A DNA stretch of 64,000 nt from Microcoleus sp036705565. GTDB taxonomy: Bacteria; Cyanobacteriota; Cyanobacteriia; Cyanobacteriales; Microcoleaceae. Of the stretch, positions 7,726 to 15,054 are shown piece by piece. The stretch's first letter is position 1, and the number at the start of each line of letters is the position of its first letter. Where the stretch lies: assembly GCA_036705565.1 (NCBI GenBank), contig JAUBUY010000016.1. One strand, written 5' to 3'. The translations under genes and the position numbers were made by a program. Below the pieces are notes generated by a model. That model made no database searches. It was not told the origin of the DNA and was given only the letters and a program-made list of their open reading frames with translations.

Positions 7726-10345
7726 GTTTCAAGCCCTAGATGGGGAAATAGGTTTTTTCCGGCATAAGCGGGTGTTGATAGCACCCGTTCGGTTCAATCT
7801 TATTCGTTTCAATCCCTGATAGGGTTTTAGGTTTTTTCCGGCACTCTATTGCTTCTATTCTTTTCTCTATTTTATGGATAGCATGTTTCAATCCCTGATA
7901 GGGTTTTAGGTTTTTTCCGGCTCTAAGTAAACTTTGGTTAGTTTTTCTTGTGTCCAAAAATGTTTCAATCCCTGATAGGGTTTTAGGTTTTTTCCGGCGT
8001 TATTTAAATCAGAAGGGACGCCGATCGAATCGGTTTCAATCCCTGATAGGGTTTTAGGTTTTTTCCGGCAGCATAAGCAGCGCCTGTCGCTGTGTCAATT
8101 ACTAACTCAAGTTTCAATCCCTGATAGGGTTTTAGGTTTTTTCCGGCAATACGAACGCCAGCAAGCGATCGAAAATGCAAGGTTTCAATCCCTGATAGGG
8201 TTTTAGGTTTTTTCCGGCTGAATGATGAAGGCAACCCAGTTAAAGGCTCAGTTTCAATCCCTGATAGGGTTTTAGGTTTTTTCCGGCTTATTGACTGAGT
8301 TTTGTTAAATTTCTTCAACCTACAGTTTCAATCCCTGATAGGGTTTTAGGTTTTTTCCGGCATTCTGCGAGCAATTCGTTCGTGGCGTGGTTGCCACCGT
8401 TTCAATCCCTGATAGGGTTTTAGGTTTTTTCCGGCTTCCTCGAATTTGTCGCAGCAATCTTGGATGAAATCTTGGATGGTTTCAATCCCTGATAGGGTTT
8501 TAGGTTTTTTCCGGCGACACGAGGTAATAGTTTTAGATCCTCACGCTGCTTATGGTTTCAATCCCTGATAGGGTTTTAGGTTTTTTCCGGCTGACCAGTT
8601 ATTTAGAGTGGGCAAACTTTCTAGCGTTTCAATCCCTGATAGGGTTTTAGGTTTTTTCCGGCTCTATGCCGTCGTCCTTTGGTGGTTGATCGATGCCTGT
8701 TTCAATCCCTGATAGGGTTTTAGGTTTTTTCCGGCACACAATTAAGCAAGGAACCCCAGTTCATTTATTCCAGTTTCAATCCCTGATAGGGTTTTAGGTT
8801 TTTTCCGGCGCTATCGATCGAAGCGGCTTTAAATCCAATTCTGCGGTTTCAATCCCTGATAGGGTTTTAGGTTTTTTCCGGCAGGGAAAATCCAATTGTA
8901 GTAGAAAGGTTTTCGGGCGTTTCAATCCCTGATAGGGTTTTAGGTTTTTTCCGGCGAAATTATTTTCAAAGTAGCCGGGCTCCATTTCTAAGTTTCAATC
9001 CCTGATAGGGTTTTAGGTTTTTTCCGGCTTCGGGAATTTACACCAGTGAGGAATTTCCCGCAGGTTTCAATCCCTGATAGGGTTTTAGGTTTTTTCCGGC
9101 TTCTTCTTCTGACTTGTAGGTATAGTGGGCGATATTGTTTCAATCCCTGATAGGGTTTTAGGTTTTTTCCGGCTTGAGATTTGCTCTTTATTGCGAGACT
9201 TAGGTATCAGTTTCAATCCCTGATAGGGTTTTAGGTTTTTTCCGGCACCCCTAGCTCCTTTGTTGCCTTCTTGTTTGCAGCGTTTCAATCCCTGATAGGG
9301 TTTTAGGTTTTTTCCGGCCGATCGCCCTGCACTTCGCCCTCCCTCTCCCCATTGGTTTCAATCCCTGATAGGGTTTTAGGTTTTTTCCGGCTGGAGTAAA
9401 ACCGTCTTCATCAACCCCCCATTCTCTGTTTCAATCCCTGATAGGGTTTTAGGTTTTTTCCGGCAGCTTTACATCAGTTCATAAGTGGACTGACGCGGCG
9501 TTTCAATCCCTGATAGGGTTTTAGGTTTTTTCCGGCTGAGCGACTAATGTCGTACCTCCTTGCGTACTAGCTGTAGGTTTCAATCCCTGATAGGGTTTTA
9601 GGTTTTTTCCGGCGAATCGAATCACATTCGACCCGGTTCGATTCATCGTTTCAATCCCTGATAGGGTTTTAGGTTTTTTCCGGCTCGGCGCTAGTGTTCC
9701 CGAAATCGTAGCTGGCACAGTTTCAATCCCTGATAGGGTTTTAGGTTTTTTCCGGCCTGCGAAATTGGCGTGAATACAAAGGAGTCATGTTTCAATCCCT
9801 GATAGGGTTTTAGGTTTTTTCCGGCAGTCATCCTCCTCCTCTTCAAATTCCCCAGAAAGTTTCAATCCCTGATAGGGTTTTAGGTTTTTTCCGGCGGTGA
9901 CTGAAGAGGGTAGTTATTACACGATGAGTGATCTGTTTCAATCCCTGATAGGGTTTTAGGTTTTTTCCGGCTTTAGATTGCTCAATTTTGGATTCGGTAT
10001 CAAATTTTAGTTTCAATCCCTGATAGGGTTTTAGGTTTTTTCCGGCATTCTTACCCGCTGTTGCCGGGATTCCTGATAATTTTGCACGTTTCAATCCCTG
10101 ATAGGGTTTTAGGTTTTTTCCGGCGCAATTAGGAGGAAAAAGAAAATGTCAATAGATGTGTTTCAATCCCTGATAGGGTTTTAGGTTTTTTCCGGCTGAT
10201 CAGTGCGGCGGTGTTGGGGGCGTGTGGCGAGGTTTCAATCCCTGATAGGGTTTTAGGTTTTTTCCGGCTAGTTGCACCAGTTGCCCCAAGTCCTCTCATT
10301 GTTGCTTTGTTTCAATCCCTGATAGGGTTTTAGGTTTTTTCCGGC
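7726..10345 (-). CRISPR. CRISPR array, 36 repeats of 37 nt, transcribed on the minus strand
   Basis: Thirty-six direct repeats begin at 7726, 7806, 7885, 7962 and so on up to 10309. Thirty-five appear identical (37 nt, plus strand from GTTTCAATCCCTGATAGGG to TTTTTTCCGGC); the leftmost is degenerate (38 nt). The 35 spacers are 32-43 nt. In the minus-strand sense the repeat ends GGGATTGAAAC, with the ATTGAAAC tag usual for type I and III crRNAs and a CCCT/AGGG stem just before it. The decayed leftmost repeat marks the leader-distal end, so the leader is at the right. Variable spacer length and a 37-nt repeat suggest a type III or I-D kind system, but this is inference. No cas gene is in the window. 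Confidence 0.98.
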
Positions 10346-10600
10346 CGCCCGTTCCAGAAGCCTGGGTGTATTTGGTTTTCAAGGTGCAGTTCCGTGAATC
10401 TAAAACAAAAGTACCATTCCAGCCTTCGGGTTGTCAATACCAAAAATTTCATATTCACTCCAAAACCTTATCCTGTAAAGCTTACAGATTTTCCGTGAAT
10501 GTTTTTTTCAGACGAGGGGCATCAAACTCTTGCTGCACATGAGTTTGAGCCGAAAAATTTGATGCCCCTATTTTAACACCTACCGGTTCACGGAAACTAG
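10346..10600 (-). promoter_or_regulatory. CRISPR leader with promoter, hairpin and TTCCGTGAA repeats
   Basis: Reading leftward, a -35 box TTGACA (10437-10432) and a -10 box TACTTT (10413-10408), 18 bp apart, would start RNA near 10400, about 55 nt before the first repeat. The motif TTCCGTGAA occurs at 10390-10398 and 10491-10499 and inverted (TTCACGGAA) at 10587-10595. A strong hairpin is formed by GGGGCATCAAA (10516-10526) and TTTGATGCCCC (10558-10568), with an inner AAACTC/GAGTTT stem. The AT-rich character and position fit a leader. Promoter function is inferred. Confidence 0.7.
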
Positions 10601-10708
10601 GCAAAAAATATTGTGCGATCCACTGGCACTACCCCACCAATACCTTCGATCTTACCCTGACAGCAAGCGCACAGCGGAAAAAACCAAATACTGTCTTCCT
10701 TGGGTTGG

Positions 10709-11138
10709 ATGACTTTGTTCGGCGGGGCGATCGTAACTTAGACTTGAGTCCTAGCCTCCATCCATCTCCTCAACTGGTTGGATGACCTTGTTCGGCGTGG
10801 CGATCGTAACTTAGACTTGAGTCCTAGCCGGAATCAATCTCCTCAACTGGTTGGATGACTTTGTTCGGCATGGCGATCGTAACTTAGACTTTTTGGGCTG
10901 CGAAATAGGCTTCGCCCCGAGTAAATGACTTTGTTCGGCGGGGCGATCGTAACTTAGACTTGAGTCCTAGCCGAAATCAATCTCCTCAACTGGTTGCATG
11001 ACTTTGTTCGGCATGGCGATCGTAACTTAGACTTGAGTCCTAGCCGGAATCAATCTCCTCAACTGGTTGCATGACTTTGTTCGGCATGGCGATCGTAACT
11101 TAGACTTGAGTCCTAGCCGGAATCAATCTCCTCAAACT
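10709..11138. repeat. Tandem array of six 73-bp units beside the CRISPR leader
   Basis: Six units start at 10709, 10782, 10855, 10925, 10998 and 11071. Each contains ATGACTTTGTTCGGC, the HIP1-like GGCGATCG, then AACTTAGACTTGAGTCC and CAATCTCCTCAACTGGTT. Spacing is exactly 73 bp except for the third unit (70 bp), whose second half (10891-10924) is replaced by unrelated sequence with its own short inverted repeat. Since 73 is not a multiple of three, the array is not one coding repeat. Each unit could encode at most a ten-residue peptide (MTLFGMAIVT) on the plus strand. Function unknown. Confidence 0.9.
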
Positions 11139-11537
11139 ATTCCGCCAACCAGAAAGCAAAGCGATTAAAAAACAACTCCGATCTATCAAAAAAAATTAGC
11201 TCATATTCAACAGCTAACGGCTTAGACACTTATCTCTAAAATCTCACAAAAGAGCCAGATAAAAGCTGCCAAGTCCTAGACTTATCAAAATCTATGCTTT
11301 AGAAAATCACAGACCACAACTTATATTTTACCGAAATTGAATCTCCAATTAATTGCTAGGAGTGATTTTCCCTAACTTATTCAGCGAAACCTAAACATTC
11401 AATAAGTAGCGAAGTTTAACCTGCCATATTTGCGGTATTTGTGCTTCGCCGTTCCGAAAAACATTATTGGCAAATTGCATACACAATCCCCAAATTAACT
11501 TAAAATCAGTAGAGTGGCATTTACCTTAAAATTACTT
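11139..11537. other. AT-rich intergenic region, nothing recognised
   Basis: The stretch between the tandem array and the dienelactone hydrolase gene has no convincing gene, hairpin terminator or known repeat. It presumably holds the promoter of the hydrolase gene, but no clear -35/-10 pair was picked out. Confidence 0.3.
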
Positions 11538-12296
11538 ATGACAAAAGCCGAAATTAGCACCGAAAACATCACAGTTCCTAACGGGGATTTACAAATAGCT
11601 GCATACCTAGCCCAGCCAGCCTCCCCAGGGCAATTTCCCGCAGTTATCGTGATTCAAGAAATCTTTGGCGTCAACTCGCACATCCGCGAAGTTACTGAAA
11701 GAATAGCAAAAGAAGGATATGTGGCGATCGCCCCAGCCATCTACCAGCGTCAAGCCCCCGGCTTTGAAACCGGCTACACACCCGAAGCCATCCAAATCGG
11801 CAGAGAATACAAAGAAAAAACCACCGCTTCCGAACTTCTCGGCGATATCCAAGCCACGATCGATTATCTCAAAACTCTACCCTCAGTCAAACCAGAAGGT
11901 TTTGGCTGCATCGGTTTCTGCTTTGGAGGGCACGTCGCCTACCTTGCCGCTACTTTGCCCGAAATCAAGGCTACAGCGTCGTTCTACGGCGCCGGTATCG
12001 CCACCCAAACCCCCGGCGGCGGCACCCCCACGATCGCCCGCACAGCAGACATTAAAGGCACTCTCTACGCCTTTTTTGGCACTCAAGACCCCAGCATTCC
12101 CTTAGAACAAGTTGACCAAATCGCCGCCGAATTGCAAAAACACAGTATTTCTCACCAAATTTTCCGCTACAATGCCGATCACGGCTTCTTCTGCGACCAC
12201 CGCGGCAGTTACGACGCTACGGCAGCAGCCGATTCGTGGAGGCAGGTGAAGCAGCTATTTCATCAGAAAATATGGGTGGAAACCCCGTCCTTCTAG
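11538..12296 (+). CDS. Dienelactone hydrolase family protein
   Basis: The 252-aa alpha/beta hydrolase has the family nucleophile motif GFCFGGHVAYLAA (Cys in G-x-C-x-G-G), an acid in FGTQDPSIP and a histidine in YNADHGFFCDHR, together the Cys-Asp-His triad. It hydrolyses lactones or esters; the natural substrate in cyanobacteria is not known. ATG at 11538 is preferred over an in-frame GTG at 11514, since the domain begins soon after MTKAEISTENI. The last residues (VETPSF) and the TAG stop lie inside the left-end hairpin of the neighbouring tnpB element, so the insertion has replaced the native C-terminus by a few codons. The catalytic domain appears complete. Confidence 0.9.
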   Translation: MTKAEISTENITVPNGDLQIAAYLAQPASPGQFPAVIVIQEIFGVNSHIREVTERIAKEGYVAIAPAIYQRQAPGFETGYTPEAIQIGREYKEKTTASELLGDIQATIDYLKTLPSVKPEGFGCIGFCFGGHVAYLAATLPEIKATASFYGAGIATQTPGGGTPTIARTADIKGTLYAFFGTQDPSIPLEQVDQIAAELQKHSISHQIFRYNADHGFFCDHRGSYDATAAADSWRQVKQLFHQKIWVETPSF

Positions 12297-13670
12297 GACG
12301 GCTTTGCCTTTTTACCGCAATTTAACCAGAAAGTTGAGAGGTTTCGCTGTAGAATAGAATATGCAGCGAGACCAATAGGATGTACCTGACTCAAAAGAAC
12401 CAAATCCGCAATCTAAACAAGTCTGAGTTTTTGGCACTGCGAGAGTTGTGTCGTCTTAGCAAAAATCTCTACAATGTAGGGCTTTACACTGTTCGACAAT
12501 ACTACTTTCAGGAGCGCAAACACTTGCGTTACGAATCTGCCTACCATCTGTGCAAAGAAAACGAGAACTATCGTTTGCTAAACACGGATATTGCTCAACA
12601 GACTTTGAAAGTAGTAGACAGAACGTTTCACAGTTTCTATGCCTTGATTAGCGCTGTTAAATCTGGCCGCTATCAACCGAAGGTGAGATTGCCTCACTAC
12701 TTACCCAAAGATGGCTACTTTGTATTGATAATTCCTCGGATCGTGGTTAAGGACGGACGGTTTAATGTACCGATGTCAAATGCTTTCAAGAAGCTGTTTG
12801 GAGCGGTATCTATTCCATTCCCTGAGAGACTTAATCCTGAAGCTATCAAAGAAGTTCGGATACATTCTAAGTACAATGCTCGATTCTTTGAAGTCGAGTT
12901 TGTTTCCCAGGTTGAACCAGAACCTGTTGAAACAGTCGTTGATAGCGCTATTTCCATTGATTTGGGATTGGACAATTTGGCTACTTGCGTTGACACCAAT
13001 GGGGCATCCTTTATTGTGGATGGTCGTAAACTTAAATCTATTAACCAGTGGTTCAACAAAGAAAATGCCAGATTGCAATCTATCAAAGATAGACAAAAGA
13101 TTGAGCGGATAACTGAGCGTCAAGCTAGATTGCTTGTCAATCGAAACAATCAAGTTAGGGACTATCTCAGCAAAACGGCAAGGCTGATTATTGACCATTG
13201 CATTGCCCAGAAAATTGAGCGCGTGATTGTCGGGTTCAATTTGGGCCAGAAGCAGGAAATCAATATTAGCAGTCGCAACAATCAGAACTTTGTCCAAATT
13301 CCTTTTCATACTTTGAGAGGTAAGCTGAAATCGCTTTGTGAGCGTTACGGCTTGCTCTACCTTGAACAGGAAGAATCGTATACAAGCAAAGCTAGCGCTT
13401 TGGATGGTGACGATTTGCCTGTCTACAATGCCGGCAAACCAGCAACTTACCAATTTTCTGGCAAGCGTGTTAAGCGCGGATTGTATCGGACTTGGGAAGG
13501 ACATTTGATTAACGCTGATTGTAATGGTGCTGCAAATATTGGCAGAAAAAGTAAGCAGAATGGTTTTACCGGACTGTCTAGAGGCTGTTTGGCACAGCCA
13601 TTACGAATCAAGATCCACGCTTGATTGCGGTTCTTAAGAATCCCCTCGCCTTCAGGCAGGGGAGTGTCAA
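12274..13670 (+). mobile_element. IS200/IS605-family element (IS1341-type, tnpB only)
   Basis: The left end has AAACCCCGTCC with a perfect hairpin CCGTCC-TTCTA-GGACGG (12285-12301). The right end has TTAAGAATCCCCTCGCC with a CCCCT/AGGGG stem (13642-13662) and ends in GTGTCAA. The same ends (GTCCTTCTAGGACGG and TTAAGAATCC...GGGGAGTGTCAA) border the tnpB-less element at 33366-33809, which confirms the limits to within a few bases on the right; the left cut is less certain. No target duplication is expected for this family and none is seen. Confidence 0.8.
12380..13624 (+). CDS. tnpB: TnpB-like protein lacking zinc ribbon and canonical RuvC-II glutamate
   Basis: The 414-aa protein belongs to the OrfB/TnpB family by its N-terminal segment and RuvC pieces: Asp194 in SIDLGLDNLATCV and Asp380 in NADCNGAANIG. 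It differs from the tnpB at 2047-3243 in two ways. Where a glutamate normally stands in the second RuvC motif it reads VIVGFNLGQKQ (Asn287). There is also no C-x2-C pair before the last motif; instead it has EESYTSKASALDGDDLP. A conserved-looking glutamate at 331/332 in LEQEESYTSKAS may take over, as proposed for TnpB/Fanzor clades with a relocated glutamate. ATG start. It is framed by the element ends and transcribed away from the hydrolase gene. Activity is uncertain. Confidence 0.85.
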   Translation: MYLTQKNQIRNLNKSEFLALRELCRLSKNLYNVGLYTVRQYYFQERKHLRYESAYHLCKENENYRLLNTDIAQQTLKVVDRTFHSFYALISAVKSGRYQPKVRLPHYLPKDGYFVLIIPRIVVKDGRFNVPMSNAFKKLFGAVSIPFPERLNPEAIKEVRIHSKYNARFFEVEFVSQVEPEPVETVVDSAISIDLGLDNLATCVDTNGASFIVDGRKLKSINQWFNKENARLQSIKDRQKIERITERQARLLVNRNNQVRDYLSKTARLIIDHCIAQKIERVIVGFNLGQKQEINISSRNNQNFVQIPFHTLRGKLKSLCERYGLLYLEQEESYTSKASALDGDDLPVYNAGKPATYQFSGKRVKRGLYRTWEGHLINADCNGAANIGRKSKQNGFTGLSRGCLAQPLRIKIHA

Positions 13671-13805
13671 CAGCAACTTCAACCAGCTTAGAGAGTGGGA
13701 GATGGGGAGATGGGGAGATGGTCCGATAGTCCGATGGTCCGGGTGGGAAAATTTTTCTACTGACAACAGACAACTAAATTACTGACAACTGACAACTAAA
13801 CTGAC

Positions 13806-14705
13806 ATGAATTCCAAATCTACAGGTTCTCAAAGCGCAAAACCATCCTTTTCAATGGATGATTTTGCTAAAGCCCTCGAACAGCACAATTACGAATTCCA
13901 GAAGGGACAAGTAGTGCGCGGCAAAGTGTTCGAGTACGACTCAAACGGCGCGTATGTTGATATCGGCGGCAAGTCTTCGGCTTTTTTGCCGATCGAAGAG
14001 GCTGCTTTGAGAACAGTAACGGATTTGTCGGAAGTGGTTCCGCTGGACGAGGAACGGGACTTTTTGATTATCCGCGAACAAGATGCCGATGGCCAAGTTA
14101 CCTTGTCTCTGCGGCAGTTACAAATTCAGCAAGCTTGGGAAGATTTAGTGGAATTGCAGGAAACCGGTAAAGTTCTTCAGGTGCGGGTTTCTGGCGCAAA
14201 TAAGGGCGGCGTGACTGTAGATGTTCAGGGAATGCGCGGCTTTATTCCCCGATCGCACTTAGTCGATCGCGATAACCTAGAATCGCTGATCGGTCAATCT
14301 TTGAGCGTTAATTTCTTGGAGGTCGATCGCGAACGGGAAAAACTCGTACTTTCCCAGCGGATGGCCACTCAATCGAATGCTTTCAAGGACTTGCAAATTG
14401 GTCAGTTGGTGGAAGGAAAAGTCAGCAGCATCAAGCCTTTTGGCGTGTTTGTGGACTTGGAAGGAGTTAGCGGTTTGCTGCACATCAAGCAAGTCAGCCA
14501 AAAATATATTGATAACCTTGGCAAGGTGTTTGCTCCCGGTCAACCCCTGAAAGCGATCGTGCTTGACCTCGATGAAAGTCGTGGCCGAATTTCACTTTCT
14601 ACCCGGGTACTAGAAAATTACCCAGGGGAAATGGTGGATAAGATGGCGGATGTTATGGAGACTGCAGAAGAGCGATCGGAACGTGCTAGAAAGACTCTTT
14701 CTTAA
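13806..14705 (+). CDS. S1 RNA-binding domain protein (30S ribosomal protein S1-like)
   Basis: The 299-aa protein has three S1 domains. The first starts GQVVRGKVFEYDSNGAYVDIGGKSSAFLP (near residue 34), the second spans LQVRVSGANKGGVTVDVQGMRGFIPRS (near 120) and the third is GQLVEGKVSSIKPFGVFVDLEGVSGLLH (near 200). This three-domain, roughly 300-aa form is one of the S1 paralogues of cyanobacteria, which bind mRNA on the 30S subunit. Because cyanobacteria carry two such paralogues, I give no symbol. ATG start. A strong hairpin follows the gene. Confidence 0.92.
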   Translation: MNSKSTGSQSAKPSFSMDDFAKALEQHNYEFQKGQVVRGKVFEYDSNGAYVDIGGKSSAFLPIEEAALRTVTDLSEVVPLDEERDFLIIREQDADGQVTLSLRQLQIQQAWEDLVELQETGKVLQVRVSGANKGGVTVDVQGMRGFIPRSHLVDRDNLESLIGQSLSVNFLEVDREREKLVLSQRMATQSNAFKDLQIGQLVEGKVSSIKPFGVFVDLEGVSGLLHIKQVSQKYIDNLGKVFAPGQPLKAIVLDLDESRGRISLSTRVLENYPGEMVDKMADVMETAEERSERARKTLS

Positions 14706-14717
14706 GTCTTGATCTAA

Positions 14718-14752
14718 TTACCACCCCGACTTTTAAGAAGTCGGGGTGGTAA
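14718..14752 (+). terminator. Hairpin after the S1-domain gene
   Basis: TTACCACCCCGACTT is followed by a five-base loop and AAGTCGGGGTGGTAA, a perfect 15-bp stem 12 bases after the stop codon. There is no U-run after it, so it may act as an RNA 3' end stabiliser or belong to a dispersed hairpin family as well as serve as a terminator. Confidence 0.6.
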
Positions 14753-14758
14753 GAGTGC

Positions 14759-14781
14759 GATCGTTTTACGTTTAATTAAGT
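14759..14781 (+). repeat. Short dispersed repeat, copy 1 (flanks the polysaccharide block)
   Basis: GATCGTTTTACGTTTAATTA followed by AGT recurs at 20219-20241 with a CG insertion, each time just after a hairpin containing AGTCGGGG. The pair brackets the exopolysaccharide genes. The rest of the 14782-15054 gap holds another GGGAGGG-rich hairpin (about 14881-14917) and no gene. Confidence 0.5.
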
Positions 14782-15054
14782 TGATTTACTTATTTTGCAT
14801 TTTACATCGACTTCTTATACCAGTTTCCCAAAAGAATCCCACTATAGCAATCGTCGCATCATTTAGGAATTTCTTACTCCCTCCCCTTACCAAGGGGAGG
14901 GTTGGGGTGGGGTAAAAAATTTACGACTCCTGCAAGGATTGCTATATAGGCTAACTCCAAACCCCTATCCAGTAAGTTAATACCTCTCGCCCATCAAAAA
15001 TCCCAAATAGTCTTACGTCTTCCTTTCCCTATCTAACTCCATTTTTAGCGTTCG

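Noticed and set aside
7736..10094. Several minus-strand reading frames with repeated GKNLKPYQGLK or RKKPKTLSGIET peptides
   Set aside because: These are translations of the 37-nt CRISPR repeat, not genes.
10709..11138. 73-bp tandem units as a second CRISPR array
   Set aside because: Units are wholly repeated with no variable spacer of regular length.
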